The notes: generated from the sequence alone by a model not told the origin. DNA of 64,000 nucleotides from Iamia majanohamensis (GCF_028532485.1 NZ_CP116942.1:1922001-1986000); one strand, 5' to 3'. Numbered from the stretch's first letter, positions 43,243 through 51,009 are shown. A program made the numbers and translations.

Positions 43243-43338
43243 GTGCGCCCATCCGACCGACGCACGCCGACATCCCCGCCCCGGTCGCGCCGGGCACAGC
43301 CTGTGCGCCCCGCCCCCAGGCGGCCGACGCCGTGGTGA
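43243..43338 (+). CDS. 31-codon upstream ORF coupled to the IMPase fusion gene
   Basis: GTG 43243 follows GAGGAGG with a 6-nt spacer, the best ribosome binding site in this region. The peptide (starts MRPSDRRTPTSPP, Arg/Pro-rich) ends at TGA 43336-43338, overlapping GTG 43335 of the next gene as GTGA. The next gene has no ribosome binding site of its own. The ORF may serve coupling or attenuation; composition gives no sign of a stable protein. A plain untranslated leader is the alternative. Confidence 0.4.
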   Translation: MRPSDRRTPTSPPRSRRAQPVRPAPRRPTPW

Positions 43339-44402
43339 GCGTGCGGCTGGCCGGGCCGGACGACCTCGCTGCGGCCCAGGAGGTTCTGGGCGCGTCCGGC
43401 ACCGCCCTGGCCCGGATGGCGAGCCGTCCCGACCTGCGGGTGGTGGTGGCGGTCGAGGGCGGCGAGGTGGTCGGCGTGGCCGTCGTCGGCCCGCCCCGGC
43501 TCGACGACGACGAGGCCGAGGTCGTCGCCCTGCGGGGGCGGGGCCAGGACGGGCTGGTGGCCGAGGCCGCCCGCCAGGCGGCCGACCTGGGGGCCCTGCG
43601 GGTGCGGATGCCGGTCGGGCCGTGGGTGCCGGTGCCGCCGGCAGGCGACGACCTGGTCGACCGGTTCCTGCGCCTGGCCGCCCGGGCCGGCCTCCTGGCC
43701 TCGGGGACCATCGGCGCGGCCGCCGGCGGCCCCGTGTCCCGCAAGCCCGACGGCAGCGTGTCCATCGACGCCGACGCCGCGGCCGACCGGGTCGCCACCG
43801 AGGTGTTCGCCGAGCTCGACGTGGCCCTCCTCAGCGAGGAGCACGCCGACCCGGCCCTGGCCCGCTCCGACGCGCCGTGGATCGTGGTCGACCCCCTCGA
43901 CGGAACCGGGAACTTCCTCGCCGGCCTGCCCCCGTGGGCGTTCTCCGCCGGGCTGGTGGCCGGCGGTCGGGTGGTCGCCGGGTTCGTCATGGACATGGCG
44001 TCGGGCCGGCGTTGGAGCGGGGCCGCCGGGCGGGGGGCGTGGCGCGACGGCCGACCCATCCGGCCCCGGCCCGGCAGCACCACCGTGGTGCCGACCCCGC
44101 CGCCGGGCGCGGCCGCCCCGGTGCCGGAAGGGTCCCGGCGGCTCCGGATCACCGGGTGCACGGCGGTCGACCTCTGCCTGGTGGCCGACGGCTCCGCCGC
44201 GGTCTGGCACGACCTCGACCGTGCCGGGACCCACGTCCACGACGTCGCCGGCGCGCTCGGCGTCCTGGCCGGGGCCGGGGGAGTGGTGCTCGGCCCCGAC
44301 GGCGAGGACCTCCCGCTGCGACCCGACACCGGGGCGCTCATCCGCTTCGTGGCCGCGGCCGACGACGACACCGCCCGCCGCCTCCTCGCCGCCCACCCCT
44401 GA
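43335..44402 (+). CDS. GNAT-like domain fused to inositol monophosphatase-family phosphatase
   Basis: 355 residues from GTG 43335; GTG 43332 and 43341 are in frame too. Residues ~1-95 read VRLAGPDDLAAAQEVLG, RVVVAVEGGEVVGVAVV and GLVAEAARQAADLGALRVRM, the strand-helix order of a GNAT N-acetyltransferase, but no clear acetyl-CoA loop is seen. From ~104 on it is an IMPase fold with E168/E169 in LLSEEHAD, WIVVDPLDGTGNF (D186, D189) and a late acidic LDRAGTHVHDVAGALGVL. The phosphatase could act on inositol phosphate, PAP or a similar substrate. The fusion is unusual. Translation seems coupled to the upstream 31-codon ORF. Confidence 0.83.
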   Translation: MSVRLAGPDDLAAAQEVLGASGTALARMASRPDLRVVVAVEGGEVVGVAVVGPPRLDDDEAEVVALRGRGQDGLVAEAARQAADLGALRVRMPVGPWVPVPPAGDDLVDRFLRLAARAGLLASGTIGAAAGGPVSRKPDGSVSIDADAAADRVATEVFAELDVALLSEEHADPALARSDAPWIVVDPLDGTGNFLAGLPPWAFSAGLVAGGRVVAGFVMDMASGRRWSGAAGRGAWRDGRPIRPRPGSTTVVPTPPPGAAAPVPEGSRRLRITGCTAVDLCLVADGSAAVWHDLDRAGTHVHDVAGALGVLAGAGGVVLGPDGEDLPLRPDTGALIRFVAAADDDTARRLLAAHP

Positions 44403-44474
44403 CGATCGCCTGCGGCCGGACCCGCCTGGGTGCCGGGAACCCTCCGAGCCTGTCCCGTCGTGGCGCTCGGCCAA

Positions 44475-44480
44475 TAGGGT
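44475..44480 (+). promoter_or_regulatory. -10 box of leaderless npdG
   Basis: TAGGGT is 6 nt before ATG 44487, with no ribosome binding site; it would drive the npdG-mshC unit. Confidence 0.5.
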
Positions 44481-44486
44481 GCCGCC

Positions 44487-45242
44487 ATGCGCATCGGAGT
44501 CCTGGGAGCGACCGGTCCGGCCGGCAGCGGGCTGGCCGTCCGCCTCGCCGCCGTCGGCTACGAGGTGGTCATCGGGTCGCGGTCGAAGTACCGGGCCATG
44601 GAGACCGCCGACAAGCTCCTGGAGAGGTGGCCGGACCGCGACCTCCACATCGAGGCGGCCGACAACGAGGGCGCGGCCGAGGCCGACGTGGTGGTCATCG
44701 CCACGCCCTGGGACGCCGCCGCGACCACGGCCGAGGCGGTGGGCGACCAGCTGGCCGGCAAGGTCGTCATCTCCATGGCCAACGCCCTGGCCAAGGTGGG
44801 CCACGAGTTCCAGCCGCTGGTGCCGCCCCGGGGGTCGGTGGCGGCGAGCGTCCAGGCCGCGGTGCCCCGCAGCCACGTGGCCGCCGCCTTCCACCACGTG
44901 CCGGCCAAGGAGCTGGGCGACATCGCCCACCCCATCGAGTCCGACGTGCTGGTGTGCTCGGACCACCCCGAGGCCACCGAGAAGGTGCTCGACATCGTGT
45001 CGTCGATCCCCGACCTGCGGGGCCTCGACTCCGGCGAGCTGTCCAACGCCGCGCCCATCGAGGCGTTCGCCGCGGTGCTGCTGCAGGTGAACGTCCGCTA
45101 CAAGACCCGGGTGGCGGTGCGCTTCACCGGCCTCGACGACAAGGTCGGCGGCGGCGGGAGCGCCAAGGTGGCCACCGGCGACGCCAGCACCGGTGAGACG
45201 GCGACGGCCGACGTGGCTGCGGCGGCGGACGGGGCGTCGTGA
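44487..45242 (+). CDS. npdG: F420:NADPH oxidoreductase (NpdG type)
   Basis: 251 residues from ATG 44487. The N-terminal dinucleotide loop MRIGVLGATGPAGSGLAVRLAAVGYEVVIGSRS, with Ser/Arg after the strand, favours NADPH. VVVIATPWDAAATTAEAVGDQLAGKVVISMAN and AAFHHVPAKELGD are as in archaeal Fno and actinobacterial homologues. It exchanges hydride between F420 and NADP. The C-terminal ~30 residues are a low-complexity Gly/Ala extension. Its stop overlaps the mshC start (GTGA), so the two are translated together, and two F420-dependent LLM enzymes occur in the same window. Confidence 0.93.
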   Translation: MRIGVLGATGPAGSGLAVRLAAVGYEVVIGSRSKYRAMETADKLLERWPDRDLHIEAADNEGAAEADVVVIATPWDAAATTAEAVGDQLAGKVVISMANALAKVGHEFQPLVPPRGSVAASVQAAVPRSHVAAAFHHVPAKELGDIAHPIESDVLVCSDHPEATEKVLDIVSSIPDLRGLDSGELSNAAPIEAFAAVLLQVNVRYKTRVAVRFTGLDDKVGGGGSAKVATGDASTGETATADVAAAADGAS

Positions 45243-46381
45243 GCTCGGACGGGCCGATGCGCCTCTTCGACACGGCGAGGGGCGAGGTCGTCCCGTTCGA
45301 GCCTGGCGAGGTCGTCACCATGTACACGTGCGGCATCACGCCGTACGACGCCACCCACATCGGTCACGCCGCGACCTACATCACCTACGACGTGCTCCAG
45401 CGGCGGCTGCGGGACCTCGGCCACGACACCCGGTGCGTGCGCAACATCACCGACGTCGACGACGACATGCTGCGCAAGGCCCGTGAGGTCGGCGTCCACT
45501 ACCTCGACCTGGCGGCCGCCGAGGTGGCCAAGTTCGACGACGACATGGAGGCCCTCGACCTCCTGCCCGTGGCCAGCGAGCCCCGGGCCACCTCGGCCAT
45601 CGCCGACATCCGGGGCTTCATCGGCATGGTGATGGACCGGGGCCACGCCTATGCGGCCGGCGGCGCCGTCTACTTCGACGTGTCGAGCTCGGAGCGGTTC
45701 GGGAGCCTGTCGGGCTACGACCGCGAGACGATGCTGGCCCTCGCCGCCGAGCGGGGCGGCAACGTCGAGGACCCGAACAAGCGGAACCCGCTCGACTTCG
45801 TGCTGTGGCAGCCGTCGGCCGCCGACGAGCCCGCGTGGGACTCGCTGTGGGGCCCGGGGCGGCCGGGGTGGCACATCGAGTGCTCGGCGCTGGCCATGCG
45901 GGAGCTGGGGACGACGATCGACCTGCACGGCGGGGGGGCGGACCTGATCTTCCCCCACCACGAGTGCGAGGCGGCCCAGTCCGAGGCGGCCACCGGCGAG
46001 CCGTTCGTGCGCCACTGGATGCACCAGGCGATGGTGCGGATGGACGGCGAGAAGATGTCGAAGTCGCTGGGGAACCTGGCCTTCGTGAGCGAGCTGCGCA
46101 AGGAGCACGACGCCCGGGCCATCCGCCTGGCGGTGGTGGCCAACCACTACCGCAGCGAGTGGGAGTGGACCGACGACGTCATGCCCGCGGCCGAGGCCCG
46201 CCTCGAGCGCTGGCTGGCGGCCGGCGCTGGTGACGGTGCGCTGGCCGAGGTCCGCGCCGCCCTCGACGACGACCTCGACACGCCAGCCGCCGTGGCCGCC
46301 ATCGACGCCGCGGCCGAGGCGGGTCGGGGCGTGTCGGACGCCGCCATGCTCCTCGGCATCGACGTCCTGCGCGAGGCGTAG
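45239..46381 (+). CDS. mshC: Cysteine:glucosaminyl-inositol ligase, mycothiol biosynthesis
   Basis: 380 residues from GTG 45239. It is a class I cysteinyl-tRNA synthetase relative that joins cysteine to GlcN-Ins. TCGITPYDATHIGHAATY (zinc Cys31, HIGH-like 40-43) and the KMSKS loop EKMSKSLGN (272-276) with HYRSEWEWTD are diagnostic of MshC; CysS would have GPTVYD and a C-terminal anticodon-binding domain, which is missing. Zinc ligands also include C215 (WHIECSAL) and H240/H241. The length fits MshC. The overlap with npdG links low-molecular-weight thiol and F420 redox metabolism. Confidence 0.9.
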   Translation: MSSDGPMRLFDTARGEVVPFEPGEVVTMYTCGITPYDATHIGHAATYITYDVLQRRLRDLGHDTRCVRNITDVDDDMLRKAREVGVHYLDLAAAEVAKFDDDMEALDLLPVASEPRATSAIADIRGFIGMVMDRGHAYAAGGAVYFDVSSSERFGSLSGYDRETMLALAAERGGNVEDPNKRNPLDFVLWQPSAADEPAWDSLWGPGRPGWHIECSALAMRELGTTIDLHGGGADLIFPHHECEAAQSEAATGEPFVRHWMHQAMVRMDGEKMSKSLGNLAFVSELRKEHDARAIRLAVVANHYRSEWEWTDDVMPAAEARLERWLAAGAGDGALAEVRAALDDDLDTPAAVAAIDAAAEAGRGVSDAAMLLGIDVLREA

Positions 46382-46393
46382 CTCTCGCCGCTC

Positions 46394-46427
46394 TGACCGC
46401 GGAGGTGGCGCACCTCCCGCTCGGTCA
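46394..46427. terminator. Bipartite hairpin between convergent genes
   Basis: Outer TGACC/GGTCA and inner GGAGGTG-GCG-CACCTCC form an interrupted stem 12 nt after the mshC stop and 26 nt from the opposing gene. Confidence 0.6.
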
Positions 46428-46452
46428 CCTCGTCATCGGCCGTGAGCGGCCG

Positions 46453-46734
46453 TCACACCGTCCGAGCGATGGCGAACACCAGGCCGACCATGGTGACGTT
46501 GAAGCCGAGCGCCCAGATGACCATTCGGTTGGCCGACCGGGCGATCTCCGTGCGCAGCTCGGCGATCTCGGCCCGGACCTCGCCTACCTCGGCGCGCACG
46601 AAGTCCTTCGTGGCCACCTGATCGATGTCGTAGGCAGGGAGGTTGGAGAGCATCTCGCCGACCGCCTCCTCGTCGTGGATGAGGTCGCTGAGCCACCTGT
46701 AGAGCGTGGCGCGACTGCGTTCGGTGAGGGCCAT
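46453..46734 (-). CDS. Small coiled-coil protein with C-terminal membrane helix
   Basis: 93 residues from ATG 46734, with GGAGGAG 5 nt upstream. Residues 1-35 are helical, 38-70 form a heptad-like coiled coil (FVRAEVGEVRAEIAELRTEIARSANR), and the last ~20 are a membrane anchor (MVIWALGFNVTMVGLVFAIA). The pattern resembles DUF1640/CCDC90-like small proteins found in many bacteria with no known role. TAGGGT at 46785-46780 on the minus strand could be the promoter. Confidence 0.82.
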   Translation of the reverse strand: MALTERSRATLYRWLSDLIHDEEAVGEMLSNLPAYDIDQVATKDFVRAEVGEVRAEIAELRTEIARSANRMVIWALGFNVTMVGLVFAIARTV

Positions 46735-46779
46735 GAGACTCCTCCGGTGAGCGGGATGTCAACGGGGGAAGGTGGTCTC

Positions 46780-46785
46780 ACCCTA
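46780..46785 (-). promoter_or_regulatory. -10 box upstream of the coiled-coil gene
   Basis: TAGGGT on the minus strand, about 45 nt before ATG 46734, leaves room for a leader that contains the GGAGGAG ribosome binding site. Confidence 0.35.
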
Positions 46786-46831
46786 CGGATGGGGTGTGAC
46801 AGCGGGCCCGCTCAGCCCAGGGGGGCCGGCG

Positions 46832-47482
46832 TCACTCGCACTCGTCGCACTGGCCGGTGTGGGGGAGGACCATGAAGCAGGTCGGGCAGGTGGTCCGGGC
46901 GAACTCGGGCTCGCCTCGGGCGCTGCGGGCCCGGTGGCGGCGGGCGGCGACCTCGGGGGTGAGCGTCGGGCGTCCGCCGCCGTTGGGCATGGCTGCGCCC
47001 ATGCGCTGGTAGCAGGCCAGGCGCTCGGCGGCGGCGTGGACCTCGGCGTCCTCGGGCGCCTCGCCCCGGGCCTTGGTGACGGCGTCGGCGTAGCCCCCGC
47101 CGGTGGACCCGTCGGTGCGGATGCAGAGGGCGCTGAGCATGGGCTCGTCCCGGCCGGCGCAGTCGGCGGCGACCAGGCCCATGACCTTGGCGATCCAGTA
47201 GCGGCTGAGCTGGCGGGAGACGACCCCGGAGTCGACCTGGACCTGCTCGGCCAGGGTGGCGTCGAGGATGGTGGCGTTGTAGGTGCCGGCCACGCCCTCG
47301 AGGATCGGCCGGGCGGCGTCGGCCCAGGCCCGGCGGGAGTCGGGCCCCGAGACCTCGGACCCATCGCTCACGCGGTGGATCGGGGGCAGCTCCGCCGCCG
47401 GTGGGGCACCCGTCCCGTCGTCGTCATGGACCAGCGTCCCGAGGGATCTGGCCTCACCCTCGTGGCCGTCAGCAGAGTCCAT
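46832..47482 (-). CDS. Hypothetical protein with C-terminal zinc-ribbon-like motif
   Basis: 216 residues from ATG 47482; TAGGGT 7 nt upstream supports the start. I do not recognise the family. The body is Ala-rich and helical with scattered conserved-looking patches (YNATILDATLAEQVQVDSGVV; VTKARGEAPEDAEVHAAAERLACYQRMG). The end has CPTC and CDEC spaced 11 residues apart, which can bind one zinc. No enzymatic motif is visible. It diverges from the membrane serine protease. Confidence 0.78.
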   Translation of the reverse strand: MDSADGHEGEARSLGTLVHDDDGTGAPPAAELPPIHRVSDGSEVSGPDSRRAWADAARPILEGVAGTYNATILDATLAEQVQVDSGVVSRQLSRYWIAKVMGLVAADCAGRDEPMLSALCIRTDGSTGGGYADAVTKARGEAPEDAEVHAAAERLACYQRMGAAMPNGGGRPTLTPEVAARRHRARSARGEPEFARTTCPTCFMVLPHTGQCDECE

Positions 47483-47489
47483 GCGAGTG

Positions 47490-47495
47490 ACCCTA
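47490..47495 (-). promoter_or_regulatory. -10 box of the zinc-ribbon hypothetical gene
   Basis: On the minus strand TAGGGT is 7 nt before ATG 47482 and no ribosome binding site is seen. Confidence 0.45.
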
Positions 47496-47618
47496 CGGAG
47501 CCGAGCGCGCGATCGGTTGATTGGCGTCGGCGTCGTGGCGGCCGGCGCGGGGCGGCGACGTCCAGAACCCCTGCAGGTGGGGCCGTCCACTGCGATGGCG
47601 CTCGGGCTGGCGGGTCCC

Positions 47619-47624
47619 TAGCAT
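47619..47624 (+). promoter_or_regulatory. -10 box of the membrane serine protease gene
   Basis: TAGCAT about 33 nt before GTG 47658, followed by the ribosome binding site GGGAGGGAGGGG. Confidence 0.35.
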
Positions 47625-47657
47625 CACGGCCGGCGGACGACCGGGGAGGGAGGGGCC

Positions 47658-49109
47658 GTGGGACCCCAGCACGTGTGTGGACGGTGCGCAGCACCGATCG
47701 AACCAGGCTGGCGGGCATGTCCCGCGTGCGGGACCTGGGTCGGGTGGGGCGACGCCCCGACCCCGCCTCCGACCCAGCCGACAGCGGGGCCGCCGCAGTC
47801 ATGGCCCACACCCGCCGCCCCGGGCGCGACGGCTGCCGCGGCCGGTGCCGAGGTCGGGTCGGAGGGCGGCGGTCGGGGCCGTGGGCCCTCACGACGGGCG
47901 GTGGTCCTGGCCGCTGCGGTGGTGCTGGCGCTGCTCCTCGGAGGAGGCGTCGTCGGCGCCGCCCTCCTCGCCGGGGGAGGTGACGGCGAGGCTGCGCCGC
48001 CTCCCACCTCCGCACCTGAAGGCGGCATGGAGGCTGCGGCACCCACGACCGAGCCGAGCGACACGGACCTGGTCGAGCTTCACGGCGACGCCGTGTGGAA
48101 GGTCGAGGTCGCGGGGTGCGGGGAGGAGGGGAGCGGCTCGGCCTGGGCCATCGATGCCCACCACCTCGTCACCAACGCCCATGTCGCGTCGATCGACTCC
48201 TCACCGGTGGTGCGGTCTCGCGGCGGGCGGGCCCAGGACGGGACCGTCGTCGGTCTCTCGGAGGAGCTTGACCTCGCCGTCATCGAGGTCGACACCGCCA
48301 TGCCTGCGACCCTCGCCTGGGCCGACACCGGTGACCTGGCCGAGGGCGAGCGGGTCCTGGGCCTCGGCTACCCGATTCCCGGCGCCTTCGCCGCCACCCC
48401 GGGGTCGCTGCTCAGCTTCGAGGTCGAGGGCTCCGAGCGAGTCGCCGTTCGCACAGACGCCGCCCTCGACGCCGGCAACAGCGGGGGACCATTGCTCACC
48501 GCTTCTGGGGAGGTCGCGGGCTTGGTGACCTACCTCGACACCGAGGGCTACCAGCAGGTCGCGGTGGCCCGGACGGCTGACCACCTCGGCGCTGCGGTCG
48601 ACGAGATGGTCGCGGCGACCGGTGAGGTGCCGGTGAACTGCTCCCGGCTCGAAGCGGCACCGCCTCCCGTGACCGAGCCCCCGCCGATCGTGGAGCCGGA
48701 ACCGGAACCGGAGCCGCTCCCCGAGCCGACGCTGCCGCCGATCCCCACCCTCCCGCCCACGACGACAGTGCCGTGCCCGACCGGTGCGCCGACGGTGACG
48801 GTGGACGCCGCCGACGCAGTGCAGGAGTCCCCCGAGTACAGCCCGGAGTGGTGGTCGATCTCGGTGCGAGGCACCGTCCGCAACGACACCTCCGCCTCCA
48901 TCACGGTCGGCATGGTCGACATCACGGTCGACGGTGTGCCGGGGACCCATCTGGGCTTCGTCGACGCGTTCGAACTGCGACCCGGCGAAGCGTCGCCGTT
49001 CTCGGCTGATCTCTACGTCGACTCGGCCTCACCCCCAGGCGGCGCAAGCGCCACGATGAACGGCTGGGGCTGGGCCGACTGGGACTTCTCCGACTGCGGC
49101 ACGGCCTGA
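47658..49109 (+). CDS. Membrane-anchored S1-type serine protease with N-terminal zinc ribbon
   Basis: 483 residues from GTG 47658, with GGGAGGGAGGGG upstream. Residues 7-24 are a zinc ribbon (CGRC ... CPAC). A Pro/Ala linker and one membrane helix (VVLAAAVVLALLLGGGVVGAALL) place the rest outside. The protease part is DegP/trypsin-like with His in VTNAHV, Asp in DLAVIEVD and Ser in DAGNSGGPLL. No PDZ domain follows; instead there is a Pro/Glu-rich spacer and a ~120-residue beta domain. It may act as a cell-surface stress protease; the cytoplasmic zinc ribbon hints at regulation from inside. Confidence 0.88.
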   Translation: MGPQHVCGRCAAPIEPGWRACPACGTWVGWGDAPTPPPTQPTAGPPQSWPTPAAPGATAAAAGAEVGSEGGGRGRGPSRRAVVLAAAVVLALLLGGGVVGAALLAGGGDGEAAPPPTSAPEGGMEAAAPTTEPSDTDLVELHGDAVWKVEVAGCGEEGSGSAWAIDAHHLVTNAHVASIDSSPVVRSRGGRAQDGTVVGLSEELDLAVIEVDTAMPATLAWADTGDLAEGERVLGLGYPIPGAFAATPGSLLSFEVEGSERVAVRTDAALDAGNSGGPLLTASGEVAGLVTYLDTEGYQQVAVARTADHLGAAVDEMVAATGEVPVNCSRLEAAPPPVTEPPPIVEPEPEPEPLPEPTLPPIPTLPPTTTVPCPTGAPTVTVDAADAVQESPEYSPEWWSISVRGTVRNDTSASITVGMVDITVDGVPGTHLGFVDAFELRPGEASPFSADLYVDSASPPGGASATMNGWGWADWDFSDCGTA

Positions 49110-49146
49110 CCTGAGCTCGGGCCGAGCGTCGTCGCCCGCTGGCGGC

Positions 49147-49881
49147 TCAGCTCGGAGCGGCCTCGACCGTCCCTGCTTCGTCGACGAGCCAGACCTCGAT
49201 GCCGATGCGATGGAGCGTTGCGGACAGCCGACGGGCGAGGTTCTCGTAGGTGGCCACCGCCGGGAAGGCCAGCACTACCCGAGACGACGGGTTCTCGGCG
49301 CGCATGAGCGTGCCCGAGAGCAGGGCGTGGGAGAAGTAGGCGCGGGCCTGGGTCTGGGGTGCGTAGGTCTTCTGCTGGCCGGCCTTGTCACCCCGCACGT
49401 ACCGGGTGGACGGATAGCCCTTGACCTCCACGAGCACATCGACGCCGTCCTGGCGGGCCACGATGTCATGACCCTGCTCACGAGACTTCGTGTCGGCCAC
49501 CCGGGCGATGTCCCATCCGTCGGCGGCGAGGGCGCGGACCACCGCTGCCTGGACGTTGCCCTCCCACATCCACTCCTCGGTCGGGTCTCCGGCGGTCGTC
49601 GCAGGACCTTGCCCCACGGGCGGATCGTCTCCCTCGGGAACCCCGCCGACCGAGAGCCGGTATTGCCCGCGACCGGACCGCACGAAGGGGACGTCTGGTG
49701 TCGGGCTGGGTTCGCCCTCGTCGCGACTGAGATAGCCAACGAGGACGGACCGAAGGGTGGTGTCGGGGTGGTCCGAGCCTGCTCGACGGACTTCGGCGAT
49801 CAGTTGGGCAGGGGAGAACGTCGACCGCCCCGAGGCCACCAGGCGCTCGGCCGCCGCAACCAGGTCGTCTCTTGCGCTCAC
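49147..49881 (-). CDS. Winged-helix plus PD-(D/E)XK restriction-like nuclease
   Basis: 244 residues from GTG 49881, overlapping the stop of the upstream gene as GTGA. Residues ~1-75 look like a winged helix (LVAAAERLVASGRSTFSPAQLIAEVRR, then YLSRD, RSGRGQYRL). Residues ~105-215 have a nuclease core with D139 (HDIVARQDG), E152 and K154 (VLVEVKGYPS), as in Mrr-like and Holliday-type endonucleases. The residues needed for cleavage are present. The pair of nuclease-like genes faces away from McrBC across a 258-nt gap, suggesting a defence function. Confidence 0.83.
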   Translation of the reverse strand: MSARDDLVAAAERLVASGRSTFSPAQLIAEVRRAGSDHPDTTLRSVLVGYLSRDEGEPSPTPDVPFVRSGRGQYRLSVGGVPEGDDPPVGQGPATTAGDPTEEWMWEGNVQAAVVRALAADGWDIARVADTKSREQGHDIVARQDGVDVLVEVKGYPSTRYVRGDKAGQQKTYAPQTQARAYFSHALLSGTLMRAENPSSRVVLAFPAVATYENLARRLSATLHRIGIEVWLVDEAGTVEAAPS

Positions 49882-50849
49882 GATCCTTCGCCCTCGTCAG
49901 TCAGGTAGCGGTCCCGGAAGGCCCTGGCCGTCGCCAGCGGGAGCGCGCCGTCGACCGCCAGGAGGGACTCGATCGTCGCCGAGGCGAACGTGTTCTGTTC
50001 ACCGACGAGGAGTTCGCCGTAGCGGCGACAGGCATCGGCGAAGTCGAGGTTCTCGGCCGGGTGCACGAGCACGAACCGACCCCAGGCCCAGCGTTCGCTC
50101 GGGTGCTGGATCATCGACAGGACCAGGAGGTGGTCGAGCCAGATCTGCTGCAGGTCGGTCCCGATGAGGTCCTCAAGGGCATCCGGTCGGAACGCACCTG
50201 AGCGCTCGCTCACCTCCCGGTAGCGGGCGAGGCGGGCGTCGCTCGGGGTCTTCTCGCTGCCCGTGCGCTCGTGGTACTTGGTCTCGATGCCGAGGACCCC
50301 CCGGCTCGACCCCAGATCCAGGAGGAATGCGACGTCGAAGGCGCTGCGGTTGCCGAGGTAGTCGGCGTCGAGGCGGCCGGGAGAGTGCTCGAAGGCCACG
50401 CAATCCACGCCGCCAGGCACGTCGGGCCACCAGGCGTGGATCGCAGCTGTGGCTGCAGCCGGCTCCTGGGCGAGGTCGCCGAAGAGGTTGAAGCACATGG
50501 GCATCGACGACAGGAGGTCGGCCCACAGGCGCTGGGTGGAGAGGGTCTGGTGCGGTTCGGGCTGGGCCAGACGGTCGTCGACCGCAGCCCGAGCTGTGGG
50601 GATGAGGAAGTTGGCACCCGATCGCCCTGCAAGGTCGAGCGGAAGGCGGCTCCCCAACGGTCGTGGGTCCTCGCCCGGCTTCGGGGCGATCGGCTGGGTC
50701 CCCATCGGCAGGCCGTTCCGTTCTCGCCAACGGGCCTGTCGGTGGCGCACGCGACGCCGGAAGGCCGTCATCTCTGGCCGACCGGGCACCCGGTCCACGT
50801 CCTCCCAGCAATGTGCGGCCAGCAGCACCGCCTTCGATAGTCCCTCCAC
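49878..50849 (-). CDS. PD-(D/E)XK nuclease-like protein (PGN_0703-like)
   Basis: 323 residues from GTG 50849, with TATCGT 7 nt upstream, so probably leaderless. LLSSMPMCFNLFGDLA followed by FDVAFLLDLGSSRGVLGIETKYHERTG gives D172, E189 and K191 of a PD-(D/E)XK site and resembles the 'PGN_0703 family putative restriction endonuclease' group (from memory, not searched). The C-terminal part is helical (DLQQIWLDHLLVLSMIQHP; WGRFVLVHPAENLDF). It is coupled to the next nuclease gene by GTGA. It could be a restriction nuclease of unknown specificity. Confidence 0.78.
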   Translation of the reverse strand: MEGLSKAVLLAAHCWEDVDRVPGRPEMTAFRRRVRHRQARWRERNGLPMGTQPIAPKPGEDPRPLGSRLPLDLAGRSGANFLIPTARAAVDDRLAQPEPHQTLSTQRLWADLLSSMPMCFNLFGDLAQEPAAATAAIHAWWPDVPGGVDCVAFEHSPGRLDADYLGNRSAFDVAFLLDLGSSRGVLGIETKYHERTGSEKTPSDARLARYREVSERSGAFRPDALEDLIGTDLQQIWLDHLLVLSMIQHPSERWAWGRFVLVHPAENLDFADACRRYGELLVGEQNTFASATIESLLAVDGALPLATARAFRDRYLTDEGEGS

Positions 50850-50856
50850 GACCGGG

Positions 50857-50862
50857 ACGATA
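50857..50862 (-). promoter_or_regulatory. -10 box of the nuclease pair
   Basis: On the minus strand TATCGT is 7 nt before GTG 50849; no ribosome binding site is present. Confidence 0.45.
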
Positions 50863-51003
50863 GGAGATCGCGCCGAGCTTGAGACCGGTGCTCACCAGGG
50901 CGCAGGTTGGCCGTACTTGCACTATCCCCTCGACCACCACGCCAGCCGCTGCAGCCGTCCTCGCGCCGAGCGGTCACACGCGGCGTGGCCCGATCACGGG
51001 CCG

Positions 51004-51009
51004 TAGGAT
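51004..51009 (+). promoter_or_regulatory. Possible -10 box of the mcrB operon
   Basis: TAGGAT lies about 98 nt before the mcrB start, in the divergent gap. No -35 hexamer is clear. Confidence 0.25.

Noticed and set aside
45239-46381. Annotation as cysteinyl-tRNA synthetase
   Set aside because: GITPYDATH replaces the CysS motif, HYRSEWEWTD follows KMSKS, and the C-terminal anticodon-binding domain is absent; these favour MshC.
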